64,000 bases of DNA. Origin: Pseudonocardia sp. DSM 110487 (GTDB lineage: Bacteria > Actinomycetota > Actinomycetes > Mycobacteriales > Pseudonocardiaceae). Location of the stretch: NCBI RefSeq assembly GCF_019468565.1, contig NZ_CP080521.1, forward strand, positions 10,044,001 through 10,108,000. Reading direction: 5' to 3'. Of the stretch, positions 33,426-41,471 are shown in pieces. Position numbers and translations under genes: made by a program. The notes below the pieces were generated by a model. It made no database searches. It worked only from the letters and a program-made list of their open reading frames with translations, and was not told the origin of the DNA. Positions within the stretch are counted from its first letter, which is position 1. Every line of letters starts with the position of its first letter.

Positions 33426-34201
33426 GGCTGCTCCTCCTCGGGCGACTCGTTCTTGAGTGCCGTGGACAGCTCCCTGTGCAGCGCCACGAACTCCGGGTCG
33501 ACCCGCAGGTCGTCGGCCGAGCGCGGACGGGCCAGCCCGATCTCGCGGTCGAGCAGGATCCGGCCGACCCGCCCGAGCACCACGACCCGGTCGCCGAGCA
33601 ACAGCGCCTCCTCGATGTCGTGCGTCACGAACACCACGGTCTGGCCGCTGCCCTGCCACAGCCGCAGCAGCTCCAGCTGCAGCTCCATGCGCAGCTGCGC
33701 GTCGAGCGCGCCGAACGGCTCGTCCATCAGCAGCGTCTCCGGGCTGCCCGCGAGCATGCGCGCGAGGCCGGCCCGCCGCCGCATCCCGCCGGACAGCTCG
33801 CGCGGGTAGTGCTTCTCGAACCCGGCGAGGCCGACCCGCTGCACGAGGTCGGTGGCGACGGCCCGCCGCTTCGCGGTGTCGACGCCGCGGATCTCCAGCG
33901 GCATCTCGACGTTGCGCAGGACGTCGCGCCACGGCATCAGCGTGTCGTGCTGCGTGAGGTAGCCGATCTGGATATCCGGCCCGGCCAACCTGCGGTCCCG
34001 GTACCAGATCTCGCCGGTGCTCGGCGGGGTGAGCCCGGCGAGCATGTTGAGCAGGGTCGACTTGCCGCAGCCACTGCGCCCCAGGATCGTGACGAATGTG
34101 CCCTCCGCGATGCTCACGCTGAGCTCGCGCAGGGCGACGATCGCCTCGTCGCCCTTGGCGAACCGCTTGGTCACAGCATTGGCTGTGAGGACCGCGGTCA
34201 C
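33422..34201 (-). CDS. ABC transporter ATP-binding protein, SsuB/TauB type
   Basis: A 259-aa ATPase. Walker A is GRSGCGKST, the signature is LSGGMRRRAGLARML and Walker B is TLLMDEPFGALD, followed by the H-loop FVTHDIEEAL. DRRLAGPDIQIGYLTQHDTLMPWRDVLRN is typical of the nitrate/sulfonate/taurine group. The GTG start overlaps the stop of the hydrolase gene upstream. It drives uptake by the permease and lipoprotein of this operon. Confidence 0.92.
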   Translation of the reverse strand: MTAVLTANAVTKRFAKGDEAIVALRELSVSIAEGTFVTILGRSGCGKSTLLNMLAGLTPPSTGEIWYRDRRLAGPDIQIGYLTQHDTLMPWRDVLRNVEMPLEIRGVDTAKRRAVATDLVQRVGLAGFEKHYPRELSGGMRRRAGLARMLAGSPETLLMDEPFGALDAQLRMELQLELLRLWQGSGQTVVFVTHDIEEALLLGDRVVVLGRVGRILLDREIGLARPRSADDLRVDPEFVALHRELSTALKNESPEEEQP

Positions 34202-35148
34202 CGCTGGTCTCCCGGTGCGTCGGGCAGCGGGTCTGCCCCGACCAGCCAGCGGCTGTTGTGGACGGTCATGAGCCGCACCTCGTCGTCGGTGAAGCCGGCA
34301 TCCAGCAGCCGGTCGGCGGCCAGCGCGAGACCGTCCTCGACCGGTGGGTTGAACGGTTGGCCCAGGTCGCTGGAGATCACCGAGTGCCGCGGCCCGACTT
34401 CGCGGATGTTGCCGAGCCACACGTCCCAGGACACCTTGCCCGTGTACGGCGTTGTGTAACAGCGTTCCAGCAGAGCGCCCTTCTCGGCGAGCGCACGCTG
34501 CCGCTGCACACCGATCCGCTGGGAGGTGAACTCCGGATGCGTCACGACGATGCGCCGCACGCCTTCGTCGAGCGCCGCGTCGATGACCGCGACGGACTCG
34601 TCCTGGTGCACGTGCCCGGTGGCGAGCGTCATGTCGTGCATGGCGACGAGCCGCAGCACCTGCCGCGTGCGCTCCAGCACCTTGCCGTCCGCGTCGAGCA
34701 CGTCCACCGGGTCGGCGGCCATGCCGGCCGCGGCGAGGTCGGCCTGCAGCTGCGCCCACATCGGCGGCTTCGCGCCCTCCGGCTCCTCGGCATGGCAGGC
34801 ACGCTGATTCGCGCTGTCGACCGTGGGCAGCCACACGAACCGCGCGCCACCTCGGCCCGCGATCTCCACCGCGATCGGGTTGAGCCCGCCGACCGACGCG
34901 TTGAGGGTGATGGCACCGAGCGCGTCGACGCCGGGGCGGGCCCGCCGGACCACCTCGGCACGTTCGGCCGTCGACGTGTAGTGGGACTTGAGGACGAATC
35001 CCGCCATGCCGACGGCTGCGAACCGCTCGGCGAGGGTGACGTCGTCGATCCGCCGCCGCATCACGTCGGGAGCGACGTGGATGTGCACGTCGTAAGCGCC
35101 TCGCACCAGCTCGCGCGCATGGGCCGATGGCTCTGGGTGCTCGGTCAT
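34198..35148 (-). CDS. DUF6282 family metal-dependent hydrolase
   Basis: A 316-aa amidohydrolase-like protein. AYDVHIHVAPD carries the HxH metal motif near the N-terminus. ATGHVHQDES, IVVTHPEFTSQ and VISSDLGQPFNPP supply later candidate ligands, and DDEVRLMTVHNSRWLVG closes the barrel. ATG 35148 has GAAGGAG at good distance. It is the first gene of the ABC operon, so it probably acts on the imported compound or its first product. The reaction is unknown. It diverges from a dehydrogenase across 84 bp containing a FadR-type palindrome. Confidence 0.83.
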   Translation of the reverse strand: MTEHPEPSAHARELVRGAYDVHIHVAPDVMRRRIDDVTLAERFAAVGMAGFVLKSHYTSTAERAEVVRRARPGVDALGAITLNASVGGLNPIAVEIAGRGGARFVWLPTVDSANQRACHAEEPEGAKPPMWAQLQADLAAAGMAADPVDVLDADGKVLERTRQVLRLVAMHDMTLATGHVHQDESVAVIDAALDEGVRRIVVTHPEFTSQRIGVQRQRALAEKGALLERCYTTPYTGKVSWDVWLGNIREVGPRHSVISSDLGQPFNPPVEDGLALAADRLLDAGFTDDEVRLMTVHNSRWLVGADPLPDAPGDQR

Positions 35149-35177
35149 GGAGCTCCTTCGCTTCAATTCTCGCCAAA

Positions 35178-35189
35178 ATTGTTGACAAT
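35178..35189. promoter_or_regulatory. ATTGT-TG-ACAAT palindrome, GntR/FadR-type operator
   Basis: A perfect 5-bp inverted repeat with a 2-bp spacer in the 84-bp divergent promoter of the DUF6282-ABC operon and the dehydrogenase. TTGTTGACAA fits the TNGT-N(0-3)-ACNA consensus of the FadR/FCD subfamily. No GntR gene is nearby. Confidence 0.5.
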
Positions 35190-35232
35190 CATGGTGGCAA
35201 TGTCAAGGCTCGGCGGGGAGGAGAGGAAACCG

Positions 35233-35982
35233 ATGAGAGCAACCATCGCCGTGCTCGGCCTCGGCGAGGCCGGGGGCGCCTTCGCGCGCGACCTCGTCGC
35301 CGCAGGCGCGGCCGTACGGGGCTACGACCCGGCCGTCCCGGCCCCGGACGGCGTGCTCGACACCGGTTCCGAGGCCGAGGCCGCCAAAGGCGCCGACCTC
35401 GTGCTGAGCGTGAACAGCGCATCGGCCGCGCTCGACGCGCTCGAGGCGGGCCTCGCCACGGCCGCGATGTGGGCCGACCTCAACACCGCATCGCCCGGCA
35501 CGAAGCGCAGGCTCGCCGAGATCGCGGCGGCGCACGGTGTGCCCTTCGCGGATGTGGCGATCATGGCGCCCGTTCCGGGGCACGGGCTGCGGGTTCCGAT
35601 GCTCGCCACCGGCCAGGCGGCCCACCAGGTGACGGAGATCCTTCGCCCCTTCGGAGCATCGGTCGAGGTCATTACCGGACCGGCCGGCCTGGCCGCCGAA
35701 CGCAAGCTGCTGCGCAGCGTGTTCTTCAAGGGAATGGCGGCCGCCGTAGTGGAGGCGCTGACCGCGGCCCGGGCCGCCGGGTGCGAGGACTGGCTCCGGG
35801 AGGTCATCGAGAACGAGCTGGCCCGGGTGGACGCCGCCACTGTGGAGCGGCTGGTCAGCGGTTCCCACCGGCACGCCGTGCGGCGCACGGCGGAGATGGC
35901 CGCGGCGGCCGAGATGCTCGGCGAGCTCGGAGTGCCCGCGGACGTCGCCGCCGCGGCTCGCGATCACCTCGCCCGACTGTGA
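35233..35982 (+). CDS. NAD(P)-dependent beta-hydroxyacid-dehydrogenase-like protein with DUF1932 domain
   Basis: A 249-aa protein. IAVLGLGEAGGAFARDL is the N-terminal Rossmann motif, and WADLNTASPGTKRRLAEIA and FADVAIMAPVPGHG are those of the 3-hydroxyisobutyrate dehydrogenase family. The C-terminal part (RKLLRSVFFKGMAAAVVEAL) is DUF1932. It would oxidise a hydroxyacid or reduce a related carbonyl. GGAGAGGAAACCG precedes the ATG. Its promoter is shared with the DUF6282-ABC operon, so both probably belong to one catabolic pathway. Confidence 0.83.
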   Translation: MRATIAVLGLGEAGGAFARDLVAAGAAVRGYDPAVPAPDGVLDTGSEAEAAKGADLVLSVNSASAALDALEAGLATAAMWADLNTASPGTKRRLAEIAAAHGVPFADVAIMAPVPGHGLRVPMLATGQAAHQVTEILRPFGASVEVITGPAGLAAERKLLRSVFFKGMAAAVVEALTAARAAGCEDWLREVIENELARVDAATVERLVSGSHRHAVRRTAEMAAAAEMLGELGVPADVAAAARDHLARL

Positions 35983-36037
35983 CGACCGTCACCCCACCCG
36001 CATGACAAGAGCCGGTGAGCGGTTCCGACCCCTCCAC

Positions 36038-36682
36038 ATGAGTCAGCTACTGAGGGTCCAGAACTTCACCGTCTCACGCGACGGCTTCGGCGCAGGCGAG
36101 GGCCAGAGCCTCGAGCGGCCATTCGGCCATGCCGATCCCCGGGAAATGATCGCCTGGGCCGGCGCAACCGCGAGCTGGCCCAACCGGACCGACCCCGGTG
36201 GAAGCCGCGGCCTCGACGACTACTTCACGAGGGACTTCACCAACAACATCGGCGCCGAGATCATGGGCCGCAACAAGTTCGGCCCGCAGCGCGGTCCCTG
36301 GCGCGACCACGAGTGGCTCGGCTGGTGGGGTGACGAGCCTCCGTTCCACACGCCGGTGTTCGTGCTGACCCACCATGAGCGTCCGTCGTTCACGCTCTCC
36401 GACACGACGTTCCACTTCGTCGACGGCGATCCGGCCACGGTGCTCGAGCAGGCGAAGGAGGCGGCGCAGGGCAAGGATGTCCGGCTCGGTGGCGGGGCCA
36501 CCACCATCCGGGAGTTCCTCGACGCCGACCTCGTCGACACCCTGCACGTGGCGGTCTCCCACGTCGAGCTCGGATCCGGGGTGCGGCTCTGGAAGTCGCC
36601 CGACGAGCTGCTCAACCGGTTCCACCTCGAGGTCGTGCCCAGCCCGAGCGGCGTGACCCACCACCTGTTCTGGCGCCGGTAG
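36038..36682 (+). CDS. Dihydrofolate reductase/RibD C-terminal family protein
   Basis: A 214-aa DHFR-fold protein of the RibD_C group. It opens with LLRVQNFTVSRDGFGAGEGQ and later has the NADPH-binding VRLGGGATTIREFLDADLVDTLHVAVSHVELGSG. These proteins are common in actinobacteria and their substrates are mostly unknown; true folate reduction is unlikely. No clear ribosome site precedes the ATG. It is convergent with the ribosomal protection gene, ending 3 bp from it. Confidence 0.85.
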   Translation: MSQLLRVQNFTVSRDGFGAGEGQSLERPFGHADPREMIAWAGATASWPNRTDPGGSRGLDDYFTRDFTNNIGAEIMGRNKFGPQRGPWRDHEWLGWWGDEPPFHTPVFVLTHHERPSFTLSDTTFHFVDGDPATVLEQAKEAAQGKDVRLGGGATTIREFLDADLVDTLHVAVSHVELGSGVRLWKSPDELLNRFHLEVVPSPSGVTHHLFWRR

Positions 36683-36685
36683 CCG

Positions 36686-38551
36686 TCAGCTCGGCTGATC
36701 CGCAGCGGGGCGCGTCCACCACACCGCCTCGCCTCGGGTGAGGCCGGGGAGGGTGCGCTGCACCGCGTCGAGCCGGCGGGCCGGAACCGTGCCCGCGAGC
36801 CGCCACCGGGCGGCATCGCCCGCGGTCTCCGCGATGCGCGCCCCGAGCACCGTGATCCGCGCGACGACCTCGCTGAGCACGTCGGCCGGGATCTCCAGCT
36901 CGAACGCGTGGTACGGCTCGTACACCCGCGTGCCCGCCCGCTCCAGCGCCCTGGCCAGCACCAACGCGGTGAGGCACCGGAAGTCGGCGGCCACGCTCGT
37001 CGGCGCGTCGAAGCCGGAGCGCACGAGCGTGACGCGGCAGTCGGTCACCGCCCACCCCTGCGGTCCCCGTCTGCTCGCGAGGTGCACGGTCTCCTCGATC
37101 GCGGTGTGGAACGCCCGCGGGAGCGCCCCGAGCTCGGTCTCGTACCGGAACGTGACACCGCTGTCCCGGGGCCCGGGCTCGACGCGCAGCCCGACCGTCG
37201 CCCAGTAGCGGCCCAGCGCCGGCCCGCGCCTGCCGAACTCCTCGACGGCCTCACCCACGCCCACCGGCCGTTCGACACACACGATCCGGCTCGGCGTGAA
37301 CTCCGCTTCGACACCGTGCTCGATGGCGAGCCGCTCGGCGATGACCTCCTTCTGCACCTCGCCGTACAGCAGCACCTCCGTGGCGCCGCCCGGCACCACA
37401 TGCGCGTGGATCAGCGGATCCTCGTCGGCCAGGCTCGTGAGCGCGGCGTGCAGGCGGCCCGCGTCGGCCGGGTCGCGGGGACGGACGGTCGTGCGCAGGG
37501 TCGGGCGAGCGAAGCGCGGGCCCGCCTCGTCAGCAGCGACGCCGCCGAGCCGGTCGCCCACCTTCGGCTCCAGCCCGCCGAGTCGGCCGATGTCGCCGGC
37601 CACGAGCCGCTCGGTGCCGTTGCGCCCGACCACCCGGAGGGACGTGACCTGTGCGGGCAGCTCATCGCAGCCTCCGTCCTGGCGGCGCCTGCGGATCACC
37701 ACACGCTGCCGCGGACGGACCTCACCGGCGAAGAGCCGCACGTAAGCGAGCTTCTGCCCGGACGGCTCCCGCTCGACGGCGAAGACGGTGCCCCGCGGCC
37801 CGGCGGCCGCCACGACCGGCGCGGGAGGGAGCAGTCGCACGATCCCGTCGAGCAGCGCCGGGATGCCGGCCCCGCTCAGCGCCGAGCCTGCGAACAGGGG
37901 CTGGACCCGCCCGGCCGCGGTGCCCGCGGCGAGTGCGTCCGCCACCTCGGCGGCCGTCGGCGGCGGCCCCTCCACGACGCGCGCGAGCACGCGGTCGTCG
38001 GTCTCGGCGAGCACCTCCGCGATCTCCGGCCGGTCGAGCGGTTCGGCAACCGCGGAGGCCACCCGTGTTCCGAGTGCGGCGATTCTCGTCATCTTGACTA
38101 CATTCGGGGCGATCGTGCGCCTGACCTCGGCGAGCAGCTCGTCATCGCGGGCACCTCGCCGGTCGATCTTGTTGGCGAACAGCAGGGTGGGCAGCCGCAT
38201 CTCGCGGACCGTGCGCATCAGCACGCGCGTCTGCGCCTGCACGCCCTCGACGGCGGAGAGCACGAGCACCACCCCGTCGAGCACGCCGAGCGCGCGCTCG
38301 ACCTCGGCGATGAAGTCCGGGTGGCCGGGCGTGTCTATGAGGTTGACGTGGGTGGCGCCGACAGTGAACGCCGCCACCGCCGAGCGGACGGTGATCCCCC
38401 GTTGCCGCTCGATGGCGCCGGTGTCGGTCTGGGTGTCGCCGCCGTCGACGCTGCCGAGGCGCGCGATGGCGCCGGTGTCGTAGAGCAGGCGCTCGGTGAG
38501 GCTGGTCTTACCGGCGTCGATGTGAGCGAGTATCCCGATGTTGAGGGGCAT
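36686..38551 (-). CDS. Tet(M)/Otr(A)-family ribosomal protection GTPase
   Basis: A 621-aa EF-G-like GTPase. The G motifs are AHIDAGKTS, the switch RGITVRSAV, DTPGHPDF and NKIDR. It continues through domains II-V, ending in YEPYHAFELEIPADV as in Tet(M). It releases tetracycline from the ribosome or acts as a general ribosome-rescue factor. Actinobacterial chromosomes often carry such genes without transfer signs, and composition here is that of the host, so it is likely an ancestral Otr(A)-like factor. A 36-codon upstream frame overlaps its start. Confidence 0.9.
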   Translation of the reverse strand: MPLNIGILAHIDAGKTSLTERLLYDTGAIARLGSVDGGDTQTDTGAIERQRGITVRSAVAAFTVGATHVNLIDTPGHPDFIAEVERALGVLDGVVLVLSAVEGVQAQTRVLMRTVREMRLPTLLFANKIDRRGARDDELLAEVRRTIAPNVVKMTRIAALGTRVASAVAEPLDRPEIAEVLAETDDRVLARVVEGPPPTAAEVADALAAGTAAGRVQPLFAGSALSGAGIPALLDGIVRLLPPAPVVAAAGPRGTVFAVEREPSGQKLAYVRLFAGEVRPRQRVVIRRRRQDGGCDELPAQVTSLRVVGRNGTERLVAGDIGRLGGLEPKVGDRLGGVAADEAGPRFARPTLRTTVRPRDPADAGRLHAALTSLADEDPLIHAHVVPGGATEVLLYGEVQKEVIAERLAIEHGVEAEFTPSRIVCVERPVGVGEAVEEFGRRGPALGRYWATVGLRVEPGPRDSGVTFRYETELGALPRAFHTAIEETVHLASRRGPQGWAVTDCRVTLVRSGFDAPTSVAADFRCLTALVLARALERAGTRVYEPYHAFELEIPADVLSEVVARITVLGARIAETAGDAARWRLAGTVPARRLDAVQRTLPGLTRGEAVWWTRPAADQPS

Positions 38552-38618
38552 GGGTGACGAAGTCCTCGAATACCACGATGCGATGGGGACGCTGGGGTGT
38601 TCCGAGGAGTTCGCGCAT
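38508..38618 (-). other. 36-codon upstream ORF overlapping the ribosomal protection gene
   Basis: ATG 38618 to TAA 38508, in a different frame from the GTPase gene and overlapping it by 44 bp. The peptide begins MRELLGTPQ and ends HRRR. It could be a regulatory leader or chance. Confidence 0.25.
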
Positions 38619-38688
38619 CGAAGGGCTCCCGCCGCCGGTCGTTCGGACCGGGGGATCGTGACGAGGCGCTACCGACCGGGCAAGCGAA

Positions 38689-40095
38689 TTAGCCGTGGGC
38701 CAGGTCGGAGAAGCGGCTGTAGTGCAGCTGGTGGGCCACGGTGATGGTGCTCGTGGGGCCGTTGCGGTGCTTGGCCAGGATCAGGTCGGCCTCGCCCGCC
38801 CGCGGGTCGTCGCGCTCGAACGCGTCGGGGCGGTGCAACAGGATGACCATGTCCGCATCCTGCTCGATCGACCCGGATTCGCGCAGGTCAGAGAGCTGCG
38901 GGCGCTTGTCGGTGCGCTGCTCCGGGCCACGGTTCAGCTGGCTCATCGCCACCACAGGCACTTCGAGCTCCTTGGCCAGCAGCTTGATCTGCCGGGAGAA
39001 CTCCGACACCTCCTGCTGCCGGGACTCGACCTTGCGCCCGGACGTCATCAGCTGCAGGTAGTCGAGGATGACGAGCTTGAGGTCGTGGCGCTGCTTGAGC
39101 CGGCGCGCCTTGGCGCGGATCTCCATCAGCGTGAGGTTGGGCGAGTCGTCGATGAACAGCGGCGCCTCGCTGATCTCGCTCATGCGCCGCGCCATGCGCG
39201 TCCAGTCGTCGTCGCTCATCCGACCGGCGCGCATGTCGGCCAGCCGGATCCGCGCCTCCGCCGACAGCAGGCGCATGACGATCTCGGACTTGCTCATCTC
39301 CAGCGAGAACACGACGCTGGTGAGACCGTGCTTCACGGAGCACGACCTGGCGAAATCCAGTCCCAGGGTACTTTTCCCAAGCCCAGGCCTAGCAGCCACG
39401 ACGATCATCTGGCCCGGGTGCAGGCCGTTGGTGACGGCGTCGAGGTCGGCGAATCCCGTTGGCACGCCGAGGGCCACGCCGCCGCGCGAGGCGATGGCGT
39501 CGATCTCGTCCATCGTGGGCTGCAGCAGCTCCTCGAGCGGGACGAAGTCCTCACTGGTGCTGCGGTCGGTGACCTCGTAGATGGCGGCCTGCGCGCGGTC
39601 GACGACGTCGTTGACCTCGGCTCCGTCGGCCCCGTGGTACCCGAGCTGCACGATGCGCGTGCCGGCCTCGACGAGCCGGCGCAGGATCGCCTTCTCCGCG
39701 ACGATCTCGGCGTAGTAGGCCGCGTTGGCGGCGGTGGGCACGGTGGCGATCAGCGTGTGCAGGTACGGCGCGCCGCCGAGCCGGATCAGCTCACCGCGAC
39801 GCTGCAGCTCGGCGGACACGGTGACGGCGTCGGCAGGCTCCCCACGGCCGTAGAGGTCGAGGACGCAGTCGTAGACCGTCTGGTGGGCCGGCTTGTAGAA
39901 GTCGTCCGGCCGCAGGATCTCGACGACGTCGGCGATGGCGTCCTTGGACAGGAGCATGCCGCCGAGCACCGACTGCTCGGCGGTGAGGTCCTGCGGCGGC
40001 TGCCGGTCGAACATGCCGGATGGGTCGGCCCCGTCACCCGCCGGGCGGACCGAGCGCGGCCTCCCCGTCGCCGGTCGGTCGTCAGCCAGAGCCAT
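38689..40095 (-). CDS. dnaB: Replicative DNA helicase
   Basis: A 468-aa hexameric 5'-3' helicase of the replication fork. The N-terminal DnaG-interaction domain begins DLTAEQSVLGGMLLS. Walker A is AARPGLGKST (about 234-243), Walker B is LKLVILDYLQLM, and the DnaB signatures SQLNRGPEQRTDKRPQLSDLRESG and DADMVILLHRP are complete. There is no intein, unlike several mycobacterial relatives. ATG 40095 follows AGGGGGTGA. It lies downstream of rplI on the same strand but is separated by 642 bp and two hairpins, so it has its own promoter. Confidence 0.97.
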   Translation of the reverse strand: MALADDRPATGRPRSVRPAGDGADPSGMFDRQPPQDLTAEQSVLGGMLLSKDAIADVVEILRPDDFYKPAHQTVYDCVLDLYGRGEPADAVTVSAELQRRGELIRLGGAPYLHTLIATVPTAANAAYYAEIVAEKAILRRLVEAGTRIVQLGYHGADGAEVNDVVDRAQAAIYEVTDRSTSEDFVPLEELLQPTMDEIDAIASRGGVALGVPTGFADLDAVTNGLHPGQMIVVAARPGLGKSTLGLDFARSCSVKHGLTSVVFSLEMSKSEIVMRLLSAEARIRLADMRAGRMSDDDWTRMARRMSEISEAPLFIDDSPNLTLMEIRAKARRLKQRHDLKLVILDYLQLMTSGRKVESRQQEVSEFSRQIKLLAKELEVPVVAMSQLNRGPEQRTDKRPQLSDLRESGSIEQDADMVILLHRPDAFERDDPRAGEADLILAKHRNGPTSTITVAHQLHYSRFSDLAHG

Positions 40096-40555
40096 ACGCA
40101 GCGTCACCCCCTGCCGCCATTGTATCGAACAAAGGTTCGATAAGCTCGACGACGTCCGGATGACCTCCCGGAAAACGGGAACTGTCGGCCGGGTCGAGTC
40201 CTCGTACCCCGGAGGCAGGTTAAGCGCCTCGTCCGACCCGACCAAACCGGACTGTGCGCGAGGCTGTGGACCGCCTGGGGACGGATCGGTGCCGGCCAGG
40301 GAACATGTAATGAGCAACCTGTGGAAGACGTGGGGACAACTCGTCAATCAACCACTTATAGGCAGGTCAGGGCACTATAGGAAGGTGTGGACAACTTTCT
40401 CCCGCGACACGCCGGACACGAACGGCTCGGCGTGTCGCCACCCCGCGGAGATCGCCCACTCGCCGCGTCCGACCGATCACTCGGCGATGCCGGCGTCACT
40501 TCTCGGCGCGCCACCTGGACGAGTGATCCAGCACCTCTCACCCGGGTGCAGAAAC

Positions 40556-40604
40556 GTGAACGGGGCGGAACCTGGATCTCGGATCCGGGTTCCGCCCCGT
40601 TCAC
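40556..40604. terminator. Long perfect hairpin
   Basis: A 17-bp perfect stem (40556-40572 with 40588-40604), with an inner 5-bp stem (40574-40578 with 40582-40586). It lies 134 bp beyond rplI and about 460 bp upstream of dnaB. It probably gives backup termination of the ribosomal-protein operon. Confidence 0.7.
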
Positions 40605-40679
40605 AGTGAGTGATTGCGGATCAACCGCTCATGATCGCCAGAACCGGCGGGCCGTGAAGGGCGCCGGCACGTAAACGAA

Positions 40680-40718
40680 AGCGAGCCGTGTCCGCGGAAA
40701 TCGCGGACACGGCTCGCT
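40680..40718 (-). terminator. Terminator of the rpsF-ssb-rpsR-rplI operon
   Basis: A 17-bp perfect stem (40680-40696 with 40702-40718) and a 5-nt loop, beginning 19 bp beyond the rplI stop codon. The strand leaving the hairpin reads TTTCGTTTAC, a short T-rich run. Confidence 0.85.
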
Positions 40719-40737
40719 CACTGGCACGATGCCGTGG

Positions 40738-41187
40738 TCAGTTCGCGACGACGGTCAGGTCCAGTTCGGTGGTGACCTCCGGGTGCAGCCGCACGGTGAC
40801 CTTGTGGGTGCCGACGGTCTTGATCTGCCCCGACACCTCGACGGCGCGCCGGTCGAGCGCGGGCCCGCCGGCCGCACGGACGGCCTCGGCGACGTCAGCG
40901 GACGTGACCGAACCGAACAGGCGTCCGGAGTCACCCGCTGCCTTCGCCCTGACCGTGAGGCTGAGCGCGGCGAGCTGGCCCGCAACCTCCTTGGCGTGGC
41001 CGAGGTCGCGGATCTGGCGGGCGCGCTGTGCGCGCTGGATGGACGCCACCTGCTTCTCGGCTCCGCGAGTGGCCACGACGGCCAGCTTGCGGGGGAGCAG
41101 GAGGTTGCGGCCGTAGCCGTCCTTGACCTCGACGATGTCGCCCGGTGCGCCCAGGTTGGGCACATCGGCGGTGAGGATGAGCTTCAT
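40738..41187 (-). CDS. rplI: 50S ribosomal protein L9
   Basis: A 149-aa protein. MKLILTADVPNLGAPGDIVEVKDGYGRNLLLPRKLAV is the N-terminal RNA-binding domain, followed by the long connecting helix and a C-terminal domain ending LDLTVVAN. It binds 23S rRNA at the base of the L1 stalk. It is the last gene of the conserved rpsF-ssb-rpsR-rplI operon, 14 bp after rpsR, with a terminator just beyond. Confidence 0.98.
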   Translation of the reverse strand: MKLILTADVPNLGAPGDIVEVKDGYGRNLLLPRKLAVVATRGAEKQVASIQRAQRARQIRDLGHAKEVAGQLAALSLTVRAKAAGDSGRLFGSVTSADVAEAVRAAGGPALDRRAVEVSGQIKTVGTHKVTVRLHPEVTTELDLTVVAN

Positions 41188-41201
41188 ACCGGTACTCCCC
41201 C

Positions 41202-41438
41202 TCAGCGCGCGGTCGAGGTGTAGGGCAGCAGCGCGACCTCGCGGGAGTTCTTGACCGCGACCGCGACGTCACGCTGGTGCTGACGGCAGTTGCCGGTGAC
41301 CCGGCGGGCCCGGATCTTGCCGCGGTCGGAGATGAACTTCCGCAGCAGGCCGGTGTCCTTGTAGTCGATCTCCTGGGCCTTGTCCTTGCAGAACGCGCAC
41401 ACCTTCTTCTTCGGCTTGCGCAGGACGGGCTTCGCCAT
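41202..41438 (-). CDS. rpsR: 30S ribosomal protein S18, zinc-binding (C+) form
   Basis: A 78-aa protein. KKKVCAFCKDKAQEIDYKD carries the Cys pair (14 and 17) of the C+ form of S18, with further possible zinc ligands downstream (NCRQHQRDV). It binds the 30S platform with S6. Actinobacteria often keep a second zinc-free copy elsewhere under Zur control. The ATG follows GGAGAACCACC. Confidence 0.97.
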   Translation of the reverse strand: MAKPVLRKPKKKVCAFCKDKAQEIDYKDTGLLRKFISDRGKIRARRVTGNCRQHQRDVAVAVKNSREVALLPYTSTAR

Positions 41439-41471
41439 TGGTGGTTCTCCTGGTTGTTGCTATGCGTGAGG

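Larger units (their letters stand above)
40096..40737. other. 642-bp region between rplI and dnaB: hairpins and DnaA-box-like sites
   Basis: No gene is seen. It holds two strong hairpins near rplI (listed separately), AT-richer sequence around 40310-40400 with TATAGG hexamers, and DnaA-box-like sites in one orientation: 40386-40394 exact for TGTGGACAA, 40331-40339 with one mismatch, and 40265 and 40320 with two. It must contain the dnaB promoter. Confidence 0.5.

Noticed and set aside
35182..35210. TTGACA at 35182-35187 as the -35 box of the dehydrogenase promoter.
   Set aside because: No acceptable -10 hexamer lies 16-18 bp downstream, and the hexamer is part of the ATTGTTGACAAT palindrome.
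38689..40095. Intein in dnaB, as in some mycobacteria.
   Set aside because: The protein is 468 aa and runs through all helicase motifs without insertion.
40386..40394. The chromosomal origin itself, because of DnaA-box-like sites and AT-richer DNA.
   Set aside because: Only one exact box is present and neither dnaA nor dnaN is near. oriC in this order should lie outside the window.
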